Shown: one piece after another, positions 52,050-63,885 of the stretch
How positions within the stretch are numbered: position 1 is the stretch's first letter
How the letters are laid out: each line of letters begins with the position of its first letter
NCBI GenBank assembly: GCA_006384855.1
Contig: VCJN01003303.1
Coordinates: 1-64,000, forward strand
Origin: Tetraselmis striata
Taxonomy: Eukaryota > Chlorophyta > Chlorodendrophyceae > Chlorodendrales > Chlorodendraceae
Reading direction: 5' to 3'
Length of the DNA: 64,000 bases
The notes under the pieces: model-generated
Told to the model about the DNA's origin: nothing
What the model saw: only the letters and a program-made list of their open reading frames with translations
The model's database searches: none
Position numbers and translations under genes: made by a program

Positions 52050-52535
52050 AAGGCAGCAATCCAGTCACTGAAAGCCCTGGGTAGGCGATGCTCCGTTATG
52101 GTCATCATCCTACTGGTGCCGTATCCCTTATACGCGATAATTAATATAAACCTCATACGCGATCCGGTCTGAGCGCGGGGTAGTAACTCTGCGGGGGGAA
52201 ATCTGCGCCGCCAGGCGCGGTTGTGCTTATCCGCTGATGCTTCTGTACCGCGGCAGGTCCGGCGCAGGTCCGGTACGAGACGCCGGCAGGCGCGGTGTAT
52301 GCTACCCGTGCCGACTATGAGTTCGAGTACCGGTACCCGGAGTGATTTCCGGTACCCGGAATGATTCCAAGTCCGCTTGGTCCGGATGAAATATCGTCGT
52401 CGTGGTCATGCCAGCCTATATTTACGATACTCGCCGTACTGCAAACGGCATCGGTGTAGCGCGACTACCTTATGTACGAGGTAACAATACCCTACGCGCG
52501 CCGACACCCAACGAGGCTCGAGTACCTGTACCCTG
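52050..52535. other. No gene
   Basis: GC-rich DNA with 'ggtccggcgc' and 'ccggtacccgga' direct repeats (52,256-52,365). No domain or RNA gene is seen. Confidence 0.5.
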
Positions 52536-52600
52536 CCTCGTCAAGTGCTGGGGCGGCTTCGGCCGATGTCCTGGGGCGAACATTAAGGACTACTTTCCTT
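52536..52600 (+). mobile_element. 5'-truncated SINE fragment
   Basis: 'gtcaagtgctggggcggc' and 'ttcggccgatgtcctgg' match the 3' part of the SINEs at 40.5 and 48.0 kb, here on the plus strand. The tRNA-like head is missing. Confidence 0.7.
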
Positions 52601-54354
52601 TTAATACCCTGCGTCGTGAAGCTGACATTTGCACTAGCAGTATTAAGGATTAGCAGCTTGAGTTAATCAGTGTGAACTCTGCGTCGTGAGGCTGATATTT
52701 GCCCTAGCAGTACAGGCCAGTGGTGGATGTGTTACTGGCCTTTCTGTAAATCACAATGGTATATGTTCCGCGTACATGGTATTCGAAGCATATTCGCACC
52801 CCTGCTGGCTAGCCGGTTGTCCAGCGGATTTTGCCTGTACACCGACTGCACACCATGCAGACCTGTTGGGAATCGACTACTTGTACCTATACAAAGCAGA
52901 TAGGTGAATCCTCGTACTCCAACGACAAGCAAGTAGTCGTCACTGACCCACTGTCGAAGTATCGCCACTGGCGGCGGAGTACAGGCGGCGACGCGCGGAG
53001 GAGCCTAGGACGTTTTAGAGCCATGTACCCGTGGCGACGCGCGGAGTCCAAGAGCCTAGCAACTGTCTCGCCAGTTTTAGCCTGTAACTCTGCTTTACGG
53101 ATTTACATCCCGCCTTTGCTATTATATCACGTCGTTTCACGTATTCTTGGGGTTTCTGCTGGTACATACCTGCAACAAAGGTCCGCCTGCTGCTGTGGTC
53201 ACCTATTTATTGTTTACCATGCTGTCATTACATTGCCGACGTTTCTTGATGTGCTGCCATAGCGCGAGGCTGCCGCGTGAGAGGGAGAAAGTACTTCCAG
53301 TCACGTTTGCTGAGAGGGCAAAAGCTACAAGCCCTTGTGGAGCAGTGGCCGGAGCGGCACTCTGCGGTAGTTGCTACGGAAAGCACACGATGCTGTGGGA
53401 GGCGGGCTGCGGAAACTGCACTGCTGCGAAACTGCCAGAAAAGAGTACGCATCAGTACAATTGTTTAAGATGGGGTTGCTGCGTGAGGTAGCGTGAAAAA
53501 TGACACAATCGCCCCAGCTCCTAGCTAGCCATGAACCGGAAGTAAGTAGAGTAATTGTACCACTCCTGCTATTGTGTGTGCGTTGTTTGTGTGTTGGGGA
53601 GGGGGGGGGGGGGGGGGGCATCCGTTATACTATCGTCCAATCGTAGCATGTGCTTCCAATGGCAGTGTCTGGCATGGGCGGTCCGCGCACCCCCATATCC
53701 ATCATCCTAGGCCCGGGTCGACAGGTGCGTTGCGATTGACAGTTCTCGGAGGTATAAATTTGTCCGTCCGTTATGTCCGGTAATTACATCTGTCCTTTCG
53801 TCTCATGTTACTTCTATGTCGACATGTATGGCCTACATGTCCGCCATCCGCTACATTTATTATCCCGTATGCTGGGTGTATTACATCGAGTAAGGAATTA
53901 TCAAGGATCAAGGATCCTCACCATATTGTTGTATACGAATGCCCAAATAACAGTTTAGTAGTCCCACCAGGCAAATGGGTGCTGGTATAATCCGTGGAAT
54001 ATTTGGGTATCATATTAACGGCAATGATACAGCACAAGCGCTCAGCCAGGATTCACCTAAAAGTTTGTGGTTTTTTGTGAAGCGACACAAAAACATGAAG
54101 ATTTCGGGATATGAGGTGGCGCCATTATTTGGGAATATATGACATATACCGTACGTATGCATAACTTAAGATGAGTTATAGATAGATGAGCGGATACGTA
54201 CATATGAATCCCTGCGCACATGTAACTACATATAGCGATCGGTGTTCACTAGGGACAGCGTAGTATTACAACATAGGGGCGCCATTAATTCAGATAACAA
54301 AGTAAGGATCATTCTTCTACCGGTATTCAAATCATGACAATATGGGGTTCCTAT
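52601..54354. other. No recognised gene
   Basis: Short frames only (for example 52,831-53,262 and 53,147-53,491). One copy of the 'ctttctgtaaatcacaatgg' motif lies at 52,740, and a G-run at 53,596-53,618. 53,990-54,330 is AT-rich, with no repeat or RNA structure that I recognise. Confidence 0.5.
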
Positions 54355-56677
54355 CTACATACTTGCTATATTATCATGAATTGGATAATGGCGAGTGTAT
54401 TTGATACTTGGGTAGGTTCTTGCTGCATACACATGGGCGTCGAAAAGGATTTGCGATATTTTAATTGTCGCTATCCCCATCGAAACCGTCACAGGATGCT
54501 GAATGCTGGCAAGCAGGGTGCTTAAGGCAGTGGGAGGTGAGGAGGGGCGTCGCACCTTGTAGGTATCGGGCGAGCGATGAACCGCCGCCGGGAAGCAGCT
54601 CGTAAGGCTGGTGGGCGTTGGCGAGCTGCGCAGGTGTGTGCCCATGCGCCCATCGCTGCCAGCTGCCTGGTCCATGGAGTGCTGGTACACGGAGCGGTAA
54701 CGCATCGTGACGCGAACGTCTGGGCTGCGCGTGGCGTGCGTCGGCGCCTGCTGCCATCTCACGCCCGCCTCCCGCCGGACTCCATGGCCGTGGCGCTCGC
54801 CAGCACCTTCCATGACCCTCCGCACTTCATCATCCTCAGCGCTGGTTCCCTGCTCTTCCTCCGCCGCGCGGCCATTCTCCTGGCCGCCTTCCGCCGCATC
54901 CCGCCCTGCTCGAAGCTCGGAGCTCGCCTCAAGCATCGGCGGGGCACTTACGTCGGGCGGCTCCTGGCTAGCGCTGTGCTGCAACTGCTCAACTGTGCTC
55001 AGGGCCTTGCTGCTTGCATGCGCCATCCACTGGCGATCTTTTTCCCGCGCCATCGCCTGTAACGCCTCCTTCGATTTCTCTCGCCCCGCCTCCTCCAGTC
55101 GCCGCAGCCGCGCTGACCGACTCTCATTTCGCGCCAACCGATCATCCATCTCATCTTGTTTCGTGCTCTCGCCTATGCCCTTGGCGCCAGAGGGCGACGA
55201 GAACGGAATGCACGACTGAGAGCGCGGAGGGGGCACCTCTCCGGTGACCGGTGGTAGGACGGGCTTCATGGTGAGCCGCGAGGTTCGCACACTGTTGCGG
55301 TTGACGGCGAGCTGCAGGGTCGATGAGAGACGCCTGGAAGCATTGCGCGCCGGCAGCTGCGACAGACGGTCGGCCGCCGCGGCTACCTCCCGCCCGCGCG
55401 GGGACAAGTCCACGTCGCCGCGGATGTCGCTCGGTGCCAGCTGGTACTCGATCTCAGGCGGCGGCATGAACGAGGAGCGGCGAGTCTCTTGCGCGCGCAT
55501 GCGATTGTGCGCCGTGGCGGCCAGAAGCATTCGTTTCTGCAGGCCCTTGCCATGCTCCTGTGGGCAACAATAGTTTCAGCCCCACCATGTCTAACGTCCT
55601 TCGAAACAACAGGGCTGAGGACTGGGACAATGAAGTAAAAGCATCCTTACCGCAATGGTGGAGTTGATGACGCTGCGGAGGTTACCCTTGATGGAGAGCA
55701 TATCATGGCGCTCGTGCTGATGGTTTGTGGTGTTGCTGTGCATTTCCAGCTGGTCATGTGCACTGAGAGCATGCACGATTGACCCCAACTTGGCACGCAG
55801 GCGGATCTTCTCCATCGTGCGCCCGTCCATCTCACGCGCGTTCATCTTTAACCCCATATCGCGCTCCCCCTTCTCGTGCAGAACTGCAGGCCACATGGCA
55901 CAAACCAACCCAAGCGCCATCAGCAGCCTGTTCTGCTATCCGCTAAAGCTGCATGCAAGCCGCATGAAGGAGCTGAGCGGGCGCGGCATGGGCATACAGA
56001 GTGTTGCTGGTACTGCATCCTCGTCCTCGATCCCAAGAGCGCGCATCTCTTCTAGCCTATCCAGATGTTTTTGTTTTTGCCGGGCCTTCCAGCGCCGAAT
56101 CCAGCCGCGAATCTGTGTGCACTCACACTGAGACCAATGCAATCACTGGGAACCGCACGGACAGTGTCTACTCTAGACACGGGACGTGCGGTGACAGGTA
56201 GAATTAACGTGAATAAGGAAGGGCATGAAAGCAACCGGGCAGAATGCCAGGCACGCGCACCATGAATGCCACCTTGGTGGTAATCCAAAAGTACTCCCCA
56301 CGGAGAATCTCCTGGTTCAGTTCTTCCAATTCGCGGTACGCCTCGGCCTTCTCGATCATTGACTCGGTGGCCTGCCTGTCTCCAGAGAGAATGGCATCGA
56401 GCAGCCGTTTGCGGCGGTAGCTGCAACGAAAGTTGGAGCGCCGTCAGCTACAGGTGTCATCTGCAAGGGCTGCTTCTCGCTCCGATGTGTCAACTGTACC
56501 TCACTCTACTGATTTACGTGCACATGGGCTTGCTGCCAGACAAAAGGTGTGAGGAGATGACAGGTATAATATATTGGTATGCTTGCAGAGATACGCCAAC
56601 TGCGGGCCACACACACACACACGCACGCCTCTCCCCTCTCCACACATGCCACATGCCACATGAATCCCCCCCCCCCC

Positions 56678-56726
<49 letters not shown>

Positions 56727-57889
56727 CTGGTCCCAATATATACATCATTGAAGCATTATATGCAGCATTACTCAAGAGATGCAGGTGGTGAAGACAGAGC
56801 TAATGTGCCGTTGTCACCTTGTTGCAATCACGTGAAATGGCACTGCGCCCATGCCACTGCTGCTCTTTGATTTCTCGTCTGGGTCCGCCATCAGCTGTTT
56901 GGTCATGATCTGCTCAAACTCTGGCAGCTCCACCTCGCCCGACTTGTCCTCATCCACCTCATCCATCATCTCCTCCACCTGCCGCCGACTGGCCTTGATG
57001 CCCAGAACCTGCAGGGAGGAGCGGCGACAACCCCAGCCATATCCGCCTGGTCACTGACTGCGCATCAACAAGAGAAATCCCCCCCCGCCCCCTGCCCCCG
57101 GCCTGTCTGTCCGGTCCTGCACCCCCTATCTCTGCGCAAAGTCCTCGCCGACATGCGCAGAAAGTACCTTGAAAGCCTCCTCCAGCTCGTCCACGTCGAT
57201 AGCTCCTGACCCATCCTGGTCAATGAGGTCAAACGCCTGCTGCAGCTGCAGCTTCATGGCAGGGTCCAGCTCCGGCCTCACCACCTGCGCCACAGGCCCG
57301 TCTCTCCCTTCAGGAACAGTGCAGACAAGGCAGCTTCCCTGCCCCATTCACCCGCGGTCTGCAGTGGGTCCATCACTTCATGGGGAAAAGAGAAGGCGAC
57401 CACCCGCCCGCGTGACGACATCCACTTCTTGCGCTCCTCGGTGTGGAGGGCGAGCAGCGTTTCCCGGCGCTCCCGCATACGCTTCTCTCGCGCCTTCGTC
57501 TCCTCCGGTGTTTCATCCAGCAAGCTATAGAAGTGACTCACGTGTGTGCGGCGCTTGGGCGCCTTGGCCTGCTTCGTGGCCTTTTTCGTGCTCTCATCCA
57601 CTCTAATGCTATCACTGGAGGGCTGCGTCACGGCAGGCTCCTCCTCCTCCAGCACGGTCTTCAGCGAGTTCAGGTCCTGCGCAGCCTGGAACAGCGCGTC
57701 CCAGCCCTTGCTTTGGAACACACTGGCATCACGGGTAGACATCGCGGCGACAGATTGGGCCCGTGCAACGCTGCGCTCCCGCATTTGCTCCTCTCTGTCC
57801 TTTGGCTCCAGGTTTGGGTCGACGAAGCGCGGCAGCGCTATCATATCATCCTCCTGATTATGCGACTTTGACAGCACGCCGGCGAACAT
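54355..57889 (-). CDS. EF-hand calcium-binding protein with IQ-like and coiled-coil regions, seven exons
   Basis: Exons read (minus) about 57,889-57,352, 57,301-57,168, 57,008-56,818, 56,420-56,273, 56,127-55,998, 55,883-55,651 and 55,557-54,355, all with GT-AG introns. Exon 1 (from MFAGVLSKSHNQ) is charged and helical, with RVVAFSFPHEVM. Exons 2 and 3 each hold one complete EF-hand loop, DQDGSGAIDVDE and DEDKSGEVELPE, in a calmodulin-like pair. Exons 4-5 give a coiled coil and a basic IRGWIRRWKARQKQ stretch resembling an IQ motif. Exon 7 is long, polar and coiled-coil rich (RSARLRRLEEAGREKSKE). The product is about 850 residues. EF-hand plus IQ/coiled-coil proteins are frequent in algal cilia, so a ciliary role is possible but unproven. 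The last exon's 3' limit is the least certain; the stop is at 54,355. Confidence 0.78.
56608..56725. repeat. (AC)n microsatellites in an intron
   Basis: An AC run at 56,608-56,626 and a longer one at 56,680-56,725, separated by 'ctctcccctctccacaca' and a C-run, lie in the intron between exons 3 and 4 of the EF-hand gene. Confidence 0.95.
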
Positions 57890-57913
57890 GGCGGACCCTG
57901 CCCTCGCCCTCAA

Positions 57914-58673
57914 AGGCGGCTCAAGTACTTGCTGCCTATCTTCTAAGGGCGGCGCAGGCGGCTTGCCAGAACAGGTGGCCCGCTCGAGGAGCTGTGCCGT
58001 GGCGTGTCAAGCAGTCGCTGCCACGTTCAGCAGGAACGGCAGCGGCGCTGTGTGCTGAACCCGCGCTCCGCAGCGCAACCGCAGTCACCGGCGGCCTCCG
58101 TCACCGATGCTTCATGGTGAATTGCACGGCTCCAACACCGGCTCCCCGGCAGCGGGACCTGTGAGAATCTCTGGTGGCCCTCAACCCTAGTCACAAGCGC
58201 GATGTGGCCCTCAATGTGGCCCTCAACCCTAGCGGCGCAATAAGCACCCGCCGCGGAGGCCCCCTCTTCACCACTGTCACCTGCCCAATTATGTGCAGGC
58301 ACTTTGCCTCTCCACAAGTGACGACGGTGCCGATATTGCTGAAATGTAGGACGTGAGACCCCTACGGGGCTACTGGGTCTGTGAAAGGAGGGCCAGGCTG
58401 CGTCACACACACGGTCTGACGCGGGACGTCGGCAGGCGACGAGGCGCAGCATGCGGGTACAGTACTACAGGCAGATAGTAGTAGCAGCATGCGGCGGCGA
58501 GATAAACACTAGCGACCATATATATCTAAAACTCGGCAAGCAAGAAATAAAACATATAGCGCGCGCTCGCGGATGATTTACAGCAGGCCACAAAAGTCTG
58601 TGCATGTTGTTATGGGTGTGATTTCGCTTGGGCGCTAACAGGATGGCGTCGTTATTTTAGCTATAGCGGATGA
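57914..58673. other. Region upstream of the EF-hand gene
   Basis: A promoter for the minus-strand gene is expected here, but I see no TATA box. 'ccctcaa(c/t)' direct repeats occur at 58,178-58,232. At 58,588-58,670 'gtctgtgcatgttgttatgg' resembles the end of the recombinase element at 43,482-43,530, and 'gcgtcgttattttagct' resembles 50,111-50,127. Confidence 0.45.
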
Positions 58674-58683
58674 CCCTATGCTA

Positions 58684-60249
58684 GCCTCTACCTTGTTGGG
58701 GCGTCCTCGATCCACCAGGCTTTGGCCACCCCAACGTTGGAGCTTGATGCCGGCGCCAACGCGTCGGCGCCGATGTGGGATGTCGAGCTTCGCGCCGCTC
58801 ATATATACCCGTGTCGTTGACGAGTGTGGAGACGCGGTGCTCGAGGATCTAGCGGGGCCGTTGGCCTCTGCCCTAAAGTTGCCCCCCTCCAAGCGCTCCC
58901 ACGTTGCCCGTGCCGGCTGCTCGGCCGCCGGGGCTGAGCCGGCGTCGGCAATGCGCTCGGCGGCCGACCTGCAAGCTATCCCGCATTACTCGGACTTCCC
59001 CATGCACCCCATGCGGAAAGTACAGAAAACCCTGAGCCAGCGCATTCACACGGTCAGTTTCGCAAAGCTTGCTGCGCGTATGCCTACAAGCGGCCCTGAC
59101 GGCAACCGCTTCCGAGGCCGCCTCTTACGCGCTGCGACAGCGTTCCTGGTGACTGATCTTCCAAGTGAGGGTCGCCTTGGTGAAGTCCGTGAGCGTTCCC
59201 CTGAGTACTACGACTCCATGTTCCGCGTTGCCACTTGCCGCCCATTTGGCCTTCCGGCGGCTCATGTCCTCTCCCTTGGCCAGCCATGCCCTTGTGCTTT
59301 TTGCTCCTTCTCGGTACAAGGTATGCTGGCCCGTTTTGAGGATGTTGGCGCGGATTTCACTCCTTCAACTTGGGCGGTCGCATACTTTGATCACGTGGCA
59401 CGTTGCTCTGGGGGCGACTCTAATCATACCGCACACGAGTGGGCGGCACATGGCCTTTCCGACATTATATTTGCCACGACGTGAAGCCCGCGCTGGGCGT
59501 GGGTGTCCATATCCTCACGGACCCGTCGGTGCTTGTTTCTCTTCCGAAGGGCAGCGACGGCCGGCCGGCCGATATTGGGCTTTTTGGGTATGGCGGTATC
59601 CGCGGGAACACGATTGCTGTCGATACCACCATTGCCCCTATCCTCGGCGTGCCAAGCTCGGATCCAACGACCGCTTTGCGGGCTGCAGAGCGCCACAAAA
59701 TCCAGAAGTATGACGAGGGTGTTCGTAACGCCGCCGGCATGCTTCGCTTTGTTCCTTTCGCCGTTTCCGAGTTTGGCTCGCTGGCCCCGCACACTGAGGC
59801 TTTCTTGGTGGAGCCCGCGAAAGCTAGCCATACACACACTGGCAAAAAAATCGGCCAGCTCTTGTCTGCGTGGCGCCGCCGTTTCTCTTTGCTTATCAAC
59901 ATGGCACATGCAGACAACGTTCTTGGCGGGGTCGCGGCCGCGCGTGCGGCACGTGGTGGTGCTCTTGCGCCTGCGTCGCGTCGCTCGTCGGCATCTGTTG
60001 CTATGACCCGGGTCATTGGCTGCAAGCGTCCTCGCCGCGGCTGATAGCCTACCCCGGGGCGGGGGTCCCTTTGGTTCCTGGCAGCTAATCGACTTCGTGG
60101 TTCCCTTGGCTCCTCCTTGGTTCTTGGCTCCCTGGCCTCCTGCCCGACCTTGGTTTCAGGCTTATGTCTCTCTTTTGCCGGCAACCTTTCATAGTTGATG
60201 TTAGTCCTGTTTGTAGTGGCATTGTGAAAGCCCTGATGTAATGAATCAT
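58684..60249 (+). mobile_element. 5'-truncated LINE with zinc-knuckle and restriction-like endonuclease
   Basis: A 10-bp target duplication, CCCTATGCTA (58,674-58,683 and 60,250-60,259), brackets the copy. The first frame (to 59,484) is the C-terminal part of a LINE ORF2, with CPCAFCSFS and HVARCSGG as a Cys/His knuckle. The second (about 59,466-60,044) gives RPADIGLFGYGG, NTIAVDTTIAPI, ERHKIQKYD and RFVPFAVSEFG, the PD-(D/E)XK-type endonuclease found at the C-terminus of R2-like and related LINEs. One frameshift near 59,470 separates them. The reverse transcriptase is lost by 5' truncation. The 3' UTR ends 'gccctgatgtaatgaatcat' with no poly(A). Confidence 0.85.
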
Positions 60250-60259
60250 CCCTATGCTA

Positions 60260-61084
60260 TGGAGTTCCGGTACAGGTACATTCAAAGGGCGGCGGGAACA
60301 TGTCCGGAATGTGTATCTAGCCCAAATGCATAGAAATCCGCCAGAGAAAAAATCATTTCAGTGCCTTGCCCTGCCCTCAGAAAAGGGGGGGGGGGGGAGC
60401 ATGAGGACCAGGAAAATTCGAGTTCCGGCGTATCCGTTATGACACCGGTTGTTATTCGTATTGAGTTACTTTTTATTCGTGTTTATCGTCTGAACCCGCT
60501 CCTGCGGCGCCTGATGTTGAGCGCTTACACGCCGGTTCACCCTGCCCGCGGAGCGCAACGTATCGGCGAGATCCGGTACCGCAGTCGCGAACTACGTCGC
60601 TACTACCGCCAGTAACCGCCGGAGTGACCCCGCATTCGAAGTAGCCGTCACACGATGTAGGGCCGTCCCATGACCCGTGCCAGCGGCCGTGTCCTATGCT
60701 AGGGCACCTCAACCCAGCAAGCAGCCGACGGCGGCATCAGCCCCGATGCCGGCGTGGGTGACGCAGGGATGAAGCCCAATGATGCTTAGATCAGCCTAGT
60801 CACGCATAGGATGCATCCAGCAAGCATCCGCATTGCAATATTAGAGACTTTGCATGGACGTGACGTCATTGTGAGCCGTATACCCCCGCATGTCTTAGCA
60901 TGTCTCACATATTATTACACAATATTATTGTAGGCGCCTTGCCCGCCCTTCGGGGGGCGAGGGGGGAGGCAGGGGGGGAGGCGGACTAAAAATACCCCAT
61001 AGGATTCAACGCTTTTTTCCACACATGGTGCCAGTCCATATTAAACGTACGCAAACTATATGCCGTTACGATCATTGCGGGCGG
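60260..61084. other. No recognised gene
   Basis: Contains G-runs (60,385-60,398 and near 60,955-60,980) and a small stem, 'gcccgcccttcggggggcg'. Open frames are short. Confidence 0.5.
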
Positions 61085-61975
61085 GGGGGTCCTAACGAAA
61101 CGGCGTAGTGCACATGGTGCGCTAGGGTCATAACGAGGGTGTGCGGTGCGCGCACGGCACCTTCATTGGGCAATATATGGTATCACGTGTTGGACAACTC
61201 CGGGGTGATGGTGGCCGCACGGCACGCCGGCATTTTAACCGGCGTTTTCCCCCATAGTCGTCGAGATACTATATGTGTTAGCCACAAAGCATGCACCGTG
61301 CGCTGCTCGGCGCATGGATTGCGTGTATGGTCAGCTAGAACTGACTGGTCGCCCTGCAACGAGCAGTAATCGTGAAATCACGCGGAAATCATAAATTAAG
61401 AATCGCCATTTTAACAGGATTTAGATCTGAATAGCGCACTAGAAATCTTGTTAGCGAGGATTTGTAGTCCACCCATTAGCACATATTTTGATAAACCTGC
61501 GAAATTCTATGGCATGTCCAAGATACCCCCTACTAAGGCACACCAACCAGCCAACTCATTGTGGATGGGTAGTGGGGGGTGTTGGGGGGGGGGGGGCTAT
61601 ACTGATTAGGGCATGTAGTGTGCAACTCTACGCAAGCTTCCATGTGCGAGGACTTCTTGGATGCGTCTCTACGTCGCGTCGACCCCGTCGTCATTTCGGC
61701 TCTTCCCATTTGGTTATGAGTGACATGTGCTACAACATGCGCGCGGGCATGCGCGCTAGTCGTTAAATTCTGTTGATGGGGGCGAGCCCGCGCTTAGCCC
61801 ACGGTGCGGGTGGTGTTAGCATGCCCCAGTGGATTCGAAAGCACTTTATGTGTACTTTTTCTACCCAGCGAGGCGCATCAACCAAGGGCGCTTGTCTTGC
61901 AGCTTGAAAAAATAATCGCGGGCTTTTAATTATTTGGGGGAATCGCCTGTATTATTGGCACACTGTCTGTTAGGG
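61085..61975. repeat. Dispersed ~0.9-kb repeat, second copy (pair with 43,540-44,460)
   Basis: Same orientation and block order as the first copy, with a G-run at 61,583-61,596 that the first copy lacks. The match ends near 'ttattggcacactgtc'. Divergence is substantial, so both are old. Confidence 0.75.
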
Positions 61976-62043
61976 TTTGTTCCCCAAACCCTATCTTTGC
62001 ATGCTCCCATACCCTCACCACTGTTAAATATACCATTTGCATA

Positions 62044-62408
62044 AATTGAAATTGAAATTGAAATCTGTTTCAACGTCTAGTCTGCTGCATCCACTCGCTC
62101 AGACTGAGTTGCTCTGAGGGCCGGCTATCTCTAACCACAGTGGGGAACACGAAGTGTTATCACAGCTCAAGCTACCGGCCATCCTCCAATGTTTCCTAGC
62201 CCCTCCTCCTTCCAGTGGGCTATAGCTAAGACAGCAGCGCCCCCCTGCTGTCCCTACCTAAGTCAGACCCATCCCATCCACAGCTCAGCAGGCACGCTAA
62301 GGCAGCCAAAGGCGTCCCGCCTGCTGCTACTGAGGTGTGATGGGGGAGGGTAGCCAACCGGAATAGCTATATGGTGCTCAGTATTTATGTACCGCTGAGC
62401 CGGCTAGC
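62044..62408 (-). repeat. SINE-like repeat, second copy
   Basis: Inverted partner of 1,217-1,570. The tail 'attgaaattgaaattgaaat' is at 62,044-62,063 and the head 'gccggctagc' at 62,398-62,408. Confidence 0.65.
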
Positions 62409-62481
62409 TTGGGGGGGGTGGGGGCTACAATGCCCTCCATTTCTCAAATATATATTTTCTTTTTGGCACAGTATACCGCGT

Positions 62482-63245
62482 TTAATGGCATGATGACTCC
62501 GTCTCGTGCATGTACCGGAACCAAGCCCGCGGGTCGGGCGATACTGTTTGTAATACTTGCGGGGAATAGTGCGGTAAATTCGAAAAATGCATTCCGGGCA
62601 TACCGGCTAGAAACGTCCGTAGTTCTTGGGTGGCGGCGCTGATAGTCTCGGGCGTGCTTCCAGCTTGGAGTTGGGTGCCGTGCCTGCGGAGCATCCGCAT
62701 ACGATCCACCTGCGGCTGCAAGGGGGCCGTCCGGCGTGGGGGCCGGCTGGGGCGATGAGCCTCTGCCGCGAGCTGGGCCATGCGGGACGCCTGGGCTGGT
62801 GTGCGGGATGTGGGGTTATGCTCGAGGGGTTGGTGGCCTCCGAGGCCTCTCTTGTCGAGGTGGGGGCTTGGGCTGCGGCCAGTGGAGCCGGCTCGGGGTG
62901 CGGGGCTGGATCGACGCTTGTCGCCGGCTGCTTGACTGCCGCTGGCGAGTCGCTCGTCGATGTCCATCTCCGTGACTTGAGGGGCTGCCGCGGCCGGGGC
63001 GTGGGCCACTTGTAGCTGGGTAGTTGGTGGTGGCTGGAGCTGTTGGGGGAGCTGACCGTGGTGCATCGCCGACTAATCGGCTGTAGGCGGCGCGGGTGGT
63101 GATCAGTCGCGATCTTCTCCCGCCCATATAGGTGCGTGATACTGGTTGCGACGAGTTTCGCGTCGGATCCCGTGTGAGTGGCGAGTCCGGCTATGCTCAC
63201 CCCTGCCGGAGCGGCGGCAGCCGGTATAGGGGCGCGTCGGGTCAC
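62482..63245 (-). CDS. Possible gene with Pro/Ala-rich disordered protein
   Basis: Two overlapping minus-strand frames. The better one (63,066-62,482) reads TEMDIDERLASG, then VDRMRMLRRHGTQLQ, ISAATQELRTFLAGM and HFSNLPHYSPQVL, ending MHETESSCH. The C-terminal 70 residues look like a folded helical module. It could be a gag-like or LINE ORF1 remnant or a host gene; I recognise no family. A frame at 63,511-63,242 may be an upstream exon. Confidence 0.35.
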
Positions 63246-63885
63246 CGCCTAGACATTGTGGGTTTATGTGTATACCCTGAGCTTGGGGCCGAGGGCACGG
63301 ATCGGGTTCCGGAACTCACGGTTGCGGCGCAGGTCGGCCCCCGTCGCACGGTTGCGGGTCGCCAGATTGCCGAATAGCATGGCGACTTGCGTGGCACAGT
63401 CGGTATCAAGGGGAAGATCGATTGGGGGCTGGCGGGACTAGCCGCTCGAGACGCGGAGGCGGCGGCGGACAGCAGGTGGGAGGCGGGTGAATGTGAATTT
63501 TTTCGCGGCAATGGTTGATGGGGTCTTGGGGGGTTCGGCTACCATTTGCATAATTCTTGTAAACCATCCCCATTATCTTTACGACTATACTCGTATGCTT
63601 GCATGCGCCCAGTGCCCGAGGGTGATTTCCGAGGCCCATATATGTTATACTACACATGGCGCCATCTGACTGCTACTGCCCGGGCGGTCATCCGTGACCT
63701 CTAGCCTGATCTGCCACGACCTGCCAGTTATAAGCCGGCGGCTAACCGGTATGTAACCAGAATCCGTATGCTCAAACCACTGGACGGTCCGTGTATCAAT
63801 ACTACACCGCACTACTGCACCTTACATTGTTTTCGCCGAGATTTGGTTCGAACCCCCGACGGCAGCTCTCCGTGCTTCCGCCGCA

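Noticed and set aside
54577-55573. Plus-strand frames of 100-170 codons
   Set aside because: They are antisense to the last exon of the EF-hand gene, whose splice sites and EF-hand loops fix the minus strand as coding.
56501-56775. Runs of Cys-Val or Thr-His in open frames
   Set aside because: These are translations of the intronic AC microsatellite.
63838-63868. tRNA gene or primer-binding site suggested by 'ggttcgaaccccc'
   Set aside because: The flanking bases do not form a T-arm or acceptor stem on either strand, and the distance to a terminal TGG/CCA is wrong.
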